This document shows, piece after piece, positions 55,216-64,000 of a DNA stretch of 64,000 nt. Position numbers and translations under genes: made by a program. Source of the DNA: Fragilaria radians (taxonomy: Eukaryota > Bacillariophyta > Fragilariophyceae > Fragilariales > Fragilariaceae); assembly GCA_900642245.1 (NCBI GenBank), contig CAAAJI010000002.1:70438-134437 (forward strand). The letters run 5' to 3'. The notes below the pieces were generated by a model, which saw nothing but the letters and a program-made list of their open reading frames with translations, did not search any database and was not told where the DNA came from. Positions within the stretch are counted from its first letter, which is position 1; each line of letters begins with the position of its first letter.

Positions 55216-55624
55216 ATGTCAAAGGCCTTCTTCACTTTCCTTGCAGCTATTGCATTGACTGTCATAGCAACATCTGCATTTGTTCCTCCAAATCCTTCCA
55301 TGTCCATTCGTAACGAGCGGTCTCTGGCTAACTCAGCAACGAAACTGTATCTCTTTGGTGAAGAGGGGGAGCGAAAATCCTTGACACGAGACAGTGAGCC
55401 AGAGGACTTTTTTGCAACGTAAGTACTTCATTCAAATTTTTCTTTTATATGGATACTTTATGAACTCATATTACGCTTTCGTACATCTTTATACTTTCTT
55501 TCATTGAAATAGAAATACTGATAAGATGAGTGATCAAGAAAAAATTCCTATCGCACTTGCTGGTATGTTGGGCATTTCTCTCCCTTTCATTCTGGGATTA
55601 ATCGCATTGTATGCTTCCAAATAG
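55216..55624 (+). CDS. Plastid-targeted one-helix small protein, two exons
   Basis: Exon 1 55216-55418 and exon 2 55513-55624, with a 94-nt GTAAGT...AATAG intron; the phase-2 join gives 104 aa. The N-terminus is a textbook bipartite plastid sequence of diatoms: a signal peptide (MSKAFFTFLAAIALTVIA) ending in TSAFVPP, the Phe-containing cleavage motif, then a Ser/Arg/Asn-rich transit region up to about KLYLFGEEG. The mature protein would be ~60 residues: a charged stretch, then one C-terminal membrane helix (IPIALAGMLGISLPFILGLIALYA) and SK. A short stromal part plus a C-terminal single helix is the topology of small photosystem or LHC-associated subunits (for example Psb34-type), but I cannot name it. 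A thylakoid location is inferred from the targeting. Confidence 0.8.
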
Positions 55625-56096
55625 AATCTTCAAGTATTGCAAAGTCCGCGACCTCATAAGGTATGGTCGATAGAATCTTCTTTGATGCGTGGTTGTTGAG
55701 ATTAGACAAGGGACTGTTGAATATATAGAATCTAATAGTGTTTCTTCCATTACTAATTTATGTATATCCAGCTATCAGCGTATCACTACCATATTTTATT
55801 CTGAGGCGTAATTCTACAGTTACTTTCTTGCGATTGTGTTGAGAAGTCAAAGGATATCAATTACACATACTCATCTTCTTGAAGTGTGTATATAATAATT
55901 CGAATGTAACTTGAGAGCAATGAGAAACGAAATAGGTTGATTGAAAATCTTATCCAAACAATTCGAAAGCATTTGAAGCCGAAATGGCAGTGTGTGTTAC
56001 TTTATATCAAATACTAAAATGATTGCTTGTAAATCTAAAATTGACTTTTTACCATCGGGTTTGACGAATGAGACATTGCGAAATTCTACCATGGAT
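55625..56096. other. Intergenic between convergent genes
   Basis: About 470 bp between the 3' ends of the plastid protein and MYB genes. AT-rich. Nothing recognised. Confidence 0.5.
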
Positions 56097-57654
56097 TTAT
56101 GGCATCTTTGTTTCGCCTTGAAGCTTGAGACTATGACGAAGAATATCGCCTACAACGTAGGGAGGTATCTTGGTGCAACTTTCACACCATCCATGTTTTT
56201 GTGATATGTATCGCCCTGTCTGATGAGAAGGAATAAAAAGATTGCATCGAGAGCATATTGCATCATGCACCAATTGAAAAGGGCCGTGCTTTTGGTTTTC
56301 GCTTGGCTCCATGATGACATCGAAGGGCAAGGAAGGAGCAATTTGAAGAATTCTGCCAATGAAGTCATTGTTAGTGCTTTTTCGGTTACAAGCACTACGT
56401 AACCATTCAGATTGAAACAAAGTATATTCTTTATCATTCAATCTGAGTTTTCCAAGTCTAGTTAGGTCTTTGTCCAAACGACGACGGATATGATGGAAAC
56501 GGTTCTTTATGTTATTGTCAGTTCTGCCCTTTATGATCCTAGCCATCAAGGCCCATTTCGATCCTAGACTGAAATACAAATTGCAAAGAAGAGCATCCTC
56601 TTGAGCGCTCCATTCTTCCACACTCCGCTTTGGTGCTAGGTGATTGAGATATCGTTCTCGGCACTGTTTTCCACTACGTCCGCCCATGTGATGTGCGATC
56701 TCAGTCCATTTCGTTGGATGTGGTCTATCATGGACAAGCTTTGTTAAAAAGTTATCTTCTTCAATGGTCCATGGTGTTGGAAGTGCCTTTCGAGCAAAAG
56801 ATTTACGCTTACGTCTGGGTGTCGAACGAGCTGGAGTTGGAAGAACTAATATTGGTCGATCTTCTTGTTTTTGTTCATGTTCGAAACTTAATTGAAAATC
56901 ATCTTTCCCGCTCAAAAAGTCGCCGCTTGGACTCCTAGGTTGGCTTTGCTTGGAGTACGACAACTTGATTAATGGCGGAGTGATAGGTGCTGTTAAGCGA
57001 TCGAGTTTTGGGATTGAAAACTCTTTAAAAGGTGAATCACCTGGACTGAGAGGAGAGAGACTTGATGAAGATATGGTACCACCCATGTCCCAATTAGTTT
57101 CAAGAAAGCTTTGAAATCCTGTTTGTTGATTGAGAGATGGTCTTTTTCTCGATATTGGACTCGTTGGAGGCATTTTACACCCAGGGAACACCTCGAGTTC
57201 ATTGGCAAAGTTGATCTCATCTAGTTTACTGAATAACTCATTAGATTCTTCATTTTTTTCATTCAAGTTATTTTTGCCACGATGATAGTCCAAATAATCA
57301 GAATATGGTGTTTGCGATAATGTAACCAGATCTAGGCTTCCATCAGGATACTGAACAAGAACTTTATCTCCGATTGAGGAAGTAAGAACTTTACCCATCC
57401 GCCACCCACTCTCAAGTGATAATGGTACCGATTTACCGACAATGCACGATGCACATAGCCTTAGACATTCAAAGGGTACGTGAGGCTCAGTCCTGCCCAA
57501 GTTCAAACGCGATTGGAATCTTTAGTTCAGAAAGCAAAGTTTCATTAGGAATACAAGAAGGACGATAATCTTACTGTAGTGTTTGGCATGAGATGTCAAA
57601 AATCTCTGTTAGCTCCTGATTTTCCTCATGACAACAGGTGCATAGCGACGCCAT
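56097..57654 (-). CDS. Two-repeat MYB protein with ZAD-like Cys N-terminus, two exons
   Basis: Exon 1 57654-57575 and exon 2 57519-56097, with a 55-nt GTAAGA...AAAG intron; the phase-2 join reads SCQTLQFQSRLNLG and gives 500 aa. Residues 1-50 hold Cys pairs at both ends (LCTCC and LCASC) around a short EIFDISC segment, a spacing similar to the zinc-finger-associated domain (ZAD). Next comes a small beta-rich piece (GKVLTSSIGDKVLVQYPDGS, Tudor-like), then ~150 disordered residues with many SP sites and a basic patch (RRKRKSFARK). Two MYB repeats follow: PWTIEEDNFLTKLVHDRP...KWTEIAHHMGGRSGKQCRERYLNHL and EWSAQEDALLCNLYFSLGSKWALMARIIKGRTDNNIKNRFH, R2R3-type with the DNA-contact RS-x-Q-C-x-E-R and RTDNNIKN helices. 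A C-terminal Cys cluster (CSRC...CESC) could form another zinc site. Sequence-specific transcription factor by MYB family knowledge. Confidence 0.88.
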
Positions 57655-59749
57655 TATGCTTATTTCCAATCGTTGTCGTTGAAATGTGACATGAAAATTG
57701 TAGCGACATAATTTTGGTCTCTAAATTTCGTGGAAGGGAAATTTAGAATGGTAACGTTTTTTTAGATTTTCAGTTAAATATAAAATCTGAAAGAATTGTA
57801 AACTTCCATCAAACTCAATCATCCAAACATACCACCATATCTATTGTGGGACTATACTTTACAGAATCTTACTCATTCCATATAGAAACATAATCCATTT
57901 CTAATCCATTTCTGGGTGATACAACTCACTCCTTTATTTTCCTAGGACTTTTATGCTTCGACCGACGTAATACACCAGAATGCCTGTAGAATTAGTAGAT
58001 ATGCACTTGAGACTTGATGACTGTCATAGGCTCATACCATCAACATATTTCCAGATACTTATACCGTGATGGATTTTCTACCATCCATGGTGTCGATCAC
58101 ATTCAGGTACCTTAACGCCTCAACGAGCAAATAACGTAGTTAGATATTCATATATTGCTGCAATTGTCTCCAGTTCATATAGAGATTAAACTACAAATAA
58201 ATTCTTGCCATGTAGGTATTTGCCACACACAATGCCATCATGTATGTGGAACTTATTTTGGCATTCCAATTATAAAAAAGGATCTAATATCACAAGCATA
58301 ACACGAGTGGCAAGAAGTGAACCCATGTTTTGGAATTATTCATATCATTCTACAACACCAAGAGATTTTACAAGGAATTGCCATCATCTACCCTATCCTC
58401 ATAATTCACAAGTATATTTTTCCATTTCTGCCGTATTCAGAACAAGTATCTGTTGCAAACAATAACAATCTACCCAATACAATATGGTACTCTTTGCACT
58501 CAGAAAATTGTAGAATTTGGCCCATTTCCTGTCTTGTTGGATGACTTCCCTTACTGAAGCATGATATTTCCACCCTAAGTTTGCGAACAACGGAGTCCAT
58601 CAAATATGTTTTTGGAGCTACTCGTTTATGGAGTGGGGAGTAAACTGCAATGTAGTTTTTGTTATGTTGGACATGCTTTGTCCACTACAATAACCAAACA
58701 GCCACAAGCCCTAAAGGATATACAGTGTTCTTGATGTCTCAATAATCATTCGGATAACAAATGAGGGCATCAAAGCGCTTCATGTTCAGCTAAGAGATGT
58801 CGGAACTTAAATGACGGAGGACTGTTGAGAAACTGTCATATCCCATTTATTCTCTCAACTATAGATTTAAGATCTGAAGTGGGGACCTAAGGCTTTTGGT
58901 TTGTTTTGACTCTCCCGAATAAGTTTATTGGGAATCATGTCAAGAAACCTTCACATTGTTCATAGAAGAGCATCCCCAGCTAGATAATTCGCTAGAACTA
59001 ATCTTGCATTGGTTTTAGAATGGGTTTTCTAGAGTGCTAAAGTTTAGATGAACCTTCAAGGAGCAAAAAGGGATTGCTTTAATAAGGTGTTACCTTGTTA
59101 GGTACCTACCTGTGTCAGAAGTTCGAATCTTGGCCATATAAAGCAAAGATAAAATGAAACCTGACTTATCACCCGTCTTCATATTGGCTAATTGTTGCGA
59201 TCCTTTTCAATTACTACCTTACAATTATCCCGTGAAAAAAATCATGAAGAACTGCTCTGTAGACGATAGCTGCAAAGGGATATTGTGTAGGATACATGTA
59301 AGACATTCTTTCTCTTCAACTAGGTGACAATGAGGATGGTTAAGTAAATGTGAGTGAAACGTGAGAAAAAATGACATACATTCACATGTCTTATATCTGA
59401 ACACTTCGTACTATTTTTTAAAAACTAGACATAACATACACTTGCAATCTGAGCCAAGTCAAGAAATTCAAAACATTCTTAAGGTATGATTATGTTGAAA
59501 CAATTCTACAGAGACAGCAATTAGTCGGCAGTTACTTTACATGCTTCCATGCACACTTCATGATCAGAACGTAATTTCACTAAGCATTGAGAAATTGATG
59601 TGATAAATCTAGAGAAAATGAGGGCTACATCCTAATTCTAAATGCACGTATTCGACTTAGGCTTTCGTTATGAATGATGTTTCAAGAAAAAAAGAAATAT
59701 CAATGATTTTCTTGAAAATGTAAAATAATAATTTTACAAAGGGCTCCCA
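57655..59749. other. Intergenic, AT-rich, no gene seen
   Basis: About 2.1 kb. The first ~300 bp should include the MYB promoter. Several overlapping short frames at 58205-58603 on both strands give no recognisable domain. A GTTCGAATC word at about 59114 resembles a tRNA T-loop, but no acceptor or anticodon stem can be formed around it. Possible transposon debris at 58560-58740, unproven. Confidence 0.45.
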
Positions 59750-60928
59750 TTAGTCTTCTAAGCCTCTGTAAATCTTACCTGACATGGGCCGATCCGGCAA
59801 TGAAGGGGCACTAGGAAGCAGCTTCGAATACAAGTGCATATTCTTTTGGACAAAAAATGTATCTAGCCCACGACTATTACACCAGGAGGACGTAAGATCC
59901 TTTTTGGTTTCACAATCCAAAGGTATAGCAGAGAGAAGTGGAAATTGCCTCGGGCTTGAGAGAATAACTTCTTCTAATGGCATCGTGAGTTCATTGAAGT
60001 TGTCAGCTTTTCGACGGCAGCTTGCTATGTGGCACTTGGCAAGAGGAAGAAAAGAGTAAGTAATCATTTCTTCTATGACCAGTCCAAGAGCCACTCGCCC
60101 TGAGACATCAAGCGGTATTGGGATTTTCTTTACATGGACCAGGGCAGAAGAGATTGGAACCTTTCTACTAACTGATTTATTCTCCTTGGATAGATTTTTC
60201 AAAAAATCATAAGTTTCATCATTGCTTTTGTAGTTCCAATAACTTTTGTTCTTTAATACTCTGTCTTGCCTCACCTTTTTTGTCTTGGAACATAGCCTTG
60301 GATCGTCGAGGAGAAATTTCTTGTCGATCCAATTTATTCGATTTTGCCTTTTGATCGCTAAATGCGCATTTTTTCTAATGAACTCAAGAATGGAAGGCGG
60401 AAAAGGCGAATCTGGAATTCCTAAAAGTGGATTAGGAGCACAAATTTCATCGCTCTGAAGATTGTGCGCCCAACCAATCAACGAAGAGATTTCCGGTAGA
60501 GACAAATGGTTTAACAGACTCTCCGCCTTACCCCAGGAAGCTTGTTCCCAATCAATGATTTGGCAAGAAACAGAGTAATCATCGTCGTCAGAAACTTCTT
60601 CAGATGAAGACTGCAGAGCTACGATGCGCTTTGTTGATTCAACCATCCCAAGACTATCCAGTCTATCTCTGATAAGGTTTCTTGCTCTACGTCCTCGCTT
60701 TTTCTTTGTTTTTCCTTTAAGTTGTAGACGTTTCAGATATCGCAATTTCGTTTGAGAATTCTTGTCATCCTCAACCTTTAGACTCATTGCTATCATGGAT
60801 CCTGAATGAAGCCGTTTCCGCTCCCGCTCTATTTCCTCAATTTCTCTCTGAGAAGCATATGAACTTGCTTCATCATAATCTGATGAATTACTGTCAACGT
60901 CAGGCTCAAATTCACAATCTCCAAACAT
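59750..60928 (-). CDS. Unrecognised acidic/basic nuclear-type protein, 392 aa
   Basis: One frame from an ATG at 60928. I do not recognise the family. Residues 1-60 are acidic and Ser-rich with an ERERKR segment; residues ~75-90 hold a strong basic stretch (KGKTKKKRGRRARN) that should act as a nuclear or nucleolar localisation signal; another acidic Ser patch (SSSEEVSDDDDYS) follows. The central part (~125-200) has conserved-looking helices (ESLLNHLSLPEISSLIGWA, PPSILEFIRKNAHL). The part at ~275-310 is hydrophobic and probably folded (SGRVALGLVIEEMITYSFLPLAKCH). The layout is that of a nucleolar or basal-transcription factor subunit, but that is inference from composition only. No intron. Confidence 0.7.
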   Translation of the reverse strand: MFGDCEFEPDVDSNSSDYDEASSYASQREIEEIERERKRLHSGSMIAMSLKVEDDKNSQTKLRYLKRLQLKGKTKKKRGRRARNLIRDRLDSLGMVESTKRIVALQSSSEEVSDDDDYSVSCQIIDWEQASWGKAESLLNHLSLPEISSLIGWAHNLQSDEICAPNPLLGIPDSPFPPSILEFIRKNAHLAIKRQNRINWIDKKFLLDDPRLCSKTKKVRQDRVLKNKSYWNYKSNDETYDFLKNLSKENKSVSRKVPISSALVHVKKIPIPLDVSGRVALGLVIEEMITYSFLPLAKCHIASCRRKADNFNELTMPLEEVILSSPRQFPLLSAIPLDCETKKDLTSSWCNSRGLDTFFVQKNMHLYSKLLPSAPSLPDRPMSGKIYRGLED

Positions 60929-62637
60929 CTTCTCAAATCAATGAGTTAAAACGTTGATTGGGTGTAGGAATTGGGAATTTTTGAAAACTTGACGCAAGTG
61001 AGAAGTCCACCAATTAGTAATTTCCGTACCTTCATATTCAAGTTAAAAATCAACTAACAATTACAATAGACAACATCATATAAACTCTACAATAAAAGTA
61101 CTTTTGTAATCACATTAATTTGAGAAATTGATTGCAACCAAGCTTTCAAGAAACCTACTTCATATTGTTAGAAGGGACGAAACGTTGATACATGAAACTA
61201 CCCAGATAGAGTAACTCATGACTGATGTCCTGACCGACAAGATTTGAGGAGAAGGCAATAATAGCTTCGAAATGAAGGTCTAGATAACATAAAAGTTCTG
61301 AATAATCTACCTGGTGACTTCTTCCATTTTTTAGTGTGGACTCTAAACCAAATGAGTCCAAACAAACATTAAAACTAAGAGGGCTTCCACAGGATGATAT
61401 CTTCACGCTTAAAGAAAGAGCATCGTAATGCTTGTTAGGAAACTAAGTTGATCTGAAGGATCATCCATTGAAAGTATTGTGAAGGATTGTATATATATCC
61501 AGAAAATGTATAATGGTACAAGCGTATGGCATACAAATATACATTGGAGGAGGTACTGTGACCCGGAATACAATTAGTCGCAACGCACGACATTAAGCCA
61601 ATTTCAAGACACACAAGTGAGCAGAAGCCTTTTAAGATACAAACTTGTGGTAGTCAAGTATGATATATAGAAAGCTTGATGCACAGAATTGATCATCATG
61701 GCGATGACCAAAAATTCCCTTTTACATTTCCATATTTTAAACAAGGGGCATTTACAATACCTATTAATTTGTCGAAAGGCAAGGCAAGGCAAATAATCAC
61801 ACAAGCAACAAGTTATCATTTATGAACAGCCTTTTGATGCTTTCGAGGAAAATGCCCCGGATGAAATAATTGAGTATCTATCAACTATAAATGCATATTT
61901 CGTAGTCCTTCTTTACTATTTATTTTCGTAGTCCTTCTTGACTATTTATTTTCGTAGAGCCTACCTAAGAAGGTACTATAATGTTGTTGCCTATGTCACC
62001 GAGATTTAATTGCGAAAATGTCTGTTATTTAAGTCTGTATTCCCTATTTTCAAATATGCATGGAATACCCCAATAGGATGAGTATTTTTATTCATTAAAA
62101 CTCGATGTCAAGCAGCATCCATGTCAGTTACATGGACACTGCGTACATTTGGCGAAGCATCTATTTCCAAATATGTAGGTTATATAAAAACAACCTTAAA
62201 AACGAAGGTGCAATTTCTAAGAGTATCGAAGGGTTATTAGGATGCACATTTCTTAATATATTTTTGAGATCAACAAAAATCAATCAATGCTTGCTCTCTT
62301 TGCTAATCAATTGGAATGTTGCAATTGTCATTTTATATTTCTAAAGTTGGTCTGACAAGCATTCATCTTTTTGAATTCTTCGTTTCTCACAGTTATGCAT
62401 CCTATACCCAAATAGATAAATTTCCTCGGGAGTCTATACATCCATATCCGAAAAGCATAAAATAACTGGATACTGAACAGAAATTGAGACTTAGGTTGCA
62501 TTTATTCAATCAAGTACTCGTTAGAATCTAGAAGCCTTTCGTATTAGCTGAAGTAAAAGACGGGAACTCGGGCAATTGTTATGGTGACTTTGAATACATT
62601 TCATTCAAAGCGATATCGTTCCGCCCAAAAGAATACA
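60929..62637. other. Intergenic, AT-rich, with one short tandem repeat
   Basis: About 1.7 kb. Short frames at 61155-61406 (minus), 61604-61819 (minus) and 62105-62344 (plus) have no recognisable domain. A 26-nt tandem repeat lies at 61898-61960. The region next to 60929 should hold the promoter of the nuclear-type protein. Confidence 0.5.
61898..61960. repeat. 26-nt tandem repeat, about 2.3 copies
   Basis: The unit TTTCGTAGTCCTTCTTGACT plus TATTTA recurs with CGTAG at 61901, 61927 and 61953; copies one and two differ at one base (TTTACT versus TTGACT), and the third is partial. Confidence 0.8.
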
Positions 62638-64000
62638 TCAATCATCAGAGAGATTAATTTCTTGAATGTGCGTGAGCGCGGCTTCGAATGATGCCAAATA
62701 GTAACCAATTTCTCCAATCCTATTTGTTGGCTCGCACAAGGTTCTAAGCAAAACACAAAGGGCGCAGGGTCGCTCCATATCAGCTTGGATAACGCAGTAG
62801 ATGAAGATGGGTAGGAAATCATCCGCTCCAAGCTCTTGCTTCATTTCATCCCTAGGGCCCTGCATAGTATGAAACAAGCGAGTTATCTCTCGAGCAGAAT
62901 GTACAATGGCTTGCAATTTGGTACAAGGCAAAGTACTCATACCAACGCCCTCGCTCAAAATTCTAGAAACGGATGACCAATCAGATGGACTCGTAAAGGT
63001 GAGGGGCATTGATGGCTTTGTCTGTGGTCGCCTCCTTAATTCATTCATTTTAAAGTGAATCTCCATATCGTCCAGTCTCCAACCATTAACTAATAGCCTC
63101 GACACGACGCCGCGGAGCGGCACATAGATTTCGATTTCAATTTGTTCGCGTACGGCTTCACGTACTACTCTGTCGATGAATAAATCTCCCTCGGCACCTT
63201 CCATCAGCGGCTGTAGAATATTATAGTGACTGCGCCGACAAATGGAATAGAAGTCAGATCGACAACCTTCCAAGATTAAAGATTGTATCTGATCAAGGAA
63301 ATATTGAATCTTTTCTAGCTCTTCCATTGAACGTTCCTTGAGTTTTGTACGGCCCAGAGACTCCATTATTTCGATATCTCGTAACTGAGGCTCACGATCG
63401 CGTGTGGAGTTAACGAAATCATTGACGAGTGTCTGCATCTCATCCAATAGAAGAATGCGATACACGTAGCGTTGAAATGCTCGCTTCAATAGCAAACGTG
63501 CTCTCGATTGCAACTTGTTCTGAGACGCTTCTGGTACCTGGTGAATTGTAGCTTCGTTGAGAGATAGGAGTCCCTTTGGGCGATTATGGGTATCGAAGCC
63601 ATCGCAACCCAGAAAGCTTTGGAGATGCATCGAAATCTCAGATATCACAGGGTTTAGTGGATTGGTATAAAGGATACAGCAAAGCCGTCGTAAAAAGTGC
63701 TCTAACTGCCTTGATTTCGTTCTGCGCACTTCCTCTGCTTCAGCCTTTTCACGCCCAAAAACTTTCCATGCTAATTGAGGGTAAGGAATTTGGGCTAGAG
63801 AAGGACATAAGGGTAAGACATCCGCTCGTAGGTCTTGGAAGTCTTGTTGATATCTAATGGGCGCATACCATTCTCTCCCAGATTCGACATCGAACACCCA
63901 TATCGTGAAAGCTGTTTTGGTTTGATCTATAAATGAGTTTACAATGCGTACACAAAGCGCCTTTCTTACACCCATCAAAGGCATGAAAATATCATTTTCT
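62638..64000 (-). CDS. PX-VPS9 domain protein, Rab5-GEF-like (5' end beyond window)
   Basis: The frame is open to the right edge; an ATG lies at 63984 but the five codons before it are also open, so the true start may be outside. Seen from 63984 it is 448 aa. Residues ~8-125 form a PX phosphoinositide-binding domain, with IRYQQDFQDLR at the R-[RY]-x-x-x-F site and the Pro-rich loop PSLAQIPYPQ. A helical region follows, and the last ~150 residues are a VPS9 domain: GADDFLPIFIYCVIQA with the conserved Asp, and GEIGYYLASFEAALTHI with the conserved Tyr, the residues used for Rab5-family nucleotide exchange. The protein would act on early endosomes. PX plus VPS9 in one chain is known for endosomal GEFs, so this is unsurprising. 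No intron in the visible part. Confidence 0.9.
   Translation of the reverse strand, partial: ENDIFMPLMGVRKALCVRIVNSFIDQTKTAFTIWVFDVESGREWYAPIRYQQDFQDLRADVLPLCPSLAQIPYPQLAWKVFGREKAEAEEVRRTKSRQLEHFLRRLCCILYTNPLNPVISEISMHLQSFLGCDGFDTHNRPKGLLSLNEATIHQVPEASQNKLQSRARLLLKRAFQRYVYRILLLDEMQTLVNDFVNSTRDREPQLRDIEIMESLGRTKLKERSMEELEKIQYFLDQIQSLILEGCRSDFYSICRRSHYNILQPLMEGAEGDLFIDRVVREAVREQIEIEIYVPLRGVVSRLLVNGWRLDDMEIHFKMNELRRRPQTKPSMPLTFTSPSDWSSVSRILSEGVGMSTLPCTKLQAIVHSAREITRLFHTMQGPRDEMKQELGADDFLPIFIYCVIQADMERPCALCVLLRTLCEPTNRIGEIGYYLASFEAALTHIQEINLSDD

Noticed and set aside
58560..58740. Broken reading resembling the post-integrase part of copia
   Set aside because: Only a few scattered residues fit; no ordered set of conserved blocks as at 3532-3888.
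59060..59140. tRNA-like GTTCGAATC T-loop word
   Set aside because: The T-stem pairs poorly and no acceptor, D or anticodon stem can be folded upstream.

Overview
The window is nuclear DNA of a photosynthetic stramenopile, most likely a diatom. The signs are: eukaryotic genes with few, short GT-AG introns (about 55-165 nt, usually GTAAGT or GTATGT donors); a small protein whose pre-sequence ends in an SAFVPP motif typical of diatom-type plastid targeting; a secreted Asn/Ser/Pro-rich single-pass surface protein; glycolytic enzymes with hydrophobic N-termini; and spliceosome, mitochondrial-ribosome, Rab-GEF and spindle-pole genes. Base composition is AT-rich. I found no rRNA gene, no convincing tRNA gene, no CRISPR array and no bacterial operon.

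Layout. 1-5.6 kb is gene-poor and holds a decayed Ty1/copia RNase H remnant. 5.7-12.0 kb is a giant IQ-motif protein. 14.2-15.7 kb is histidyl-tRNA synthetase. 16.6-18.4 kb (minus) is glucose-6-phosphate isomerase with a one-base frame break. 19.4-21.3 kb is an SLC30A9/ZnT9-like cation efflux protein. 21.6-22.7 kb (minus) is triosephosphate isomerase with an 8-nt first coding exon. 24.9-28.7 kb is a cluster of three different AIM24-family genes. 28.8-35.8 kb (minus) is a two-exon ASPM (abnormal spindle) gene with ASH, two CH domains, an IQ array and a helical C-terminus. Head to head with it, 36.1-37.7 kb, is a CPAP/SAS-4/TCP10-type G-box protein. Then follow mitochondrial bL28 (40.4 kb), a repeat-rich surface protein (41.1-43.5 kb, minus), an EamA-type transporter (44.3-45.3 kb, minus), the splicing factor Crooked neck/CLF1 (46.6-48.6 kb), a long helical + TULIP-like + PDZ protein (48.7-52.9 kb, minus), a small BolA-like gene (54.5 kb), a plastid one-helix protein (55.2 kb), a two-repeat MYB protein with a ZAD-like N-terminus (56.1-57.7 kb, minus), an unrecognised acidic/basic nuclear-type protein (59.8-60.9 kb, minus), and a PX-VPS9 Rab5-GEF-like protein running off the right edge (62.6-64.0 kb, minus).

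Functionally, the clearest group is the spindle/centriole set: ASPM and the G-box protein share a 310-bp divergent promoter region, and a second giant IQ protein lies 17 kb away. The AIM24 trio is a local gene family. The two glycolytic isomerases lie about 3.2 kb apart and both look targeted to a membrane system. The remaining genes are ordinary housekeeping functions without obvious linkage. Exon joins were worked out by hand from splice motifs and frame continuity; none has transcript support here.
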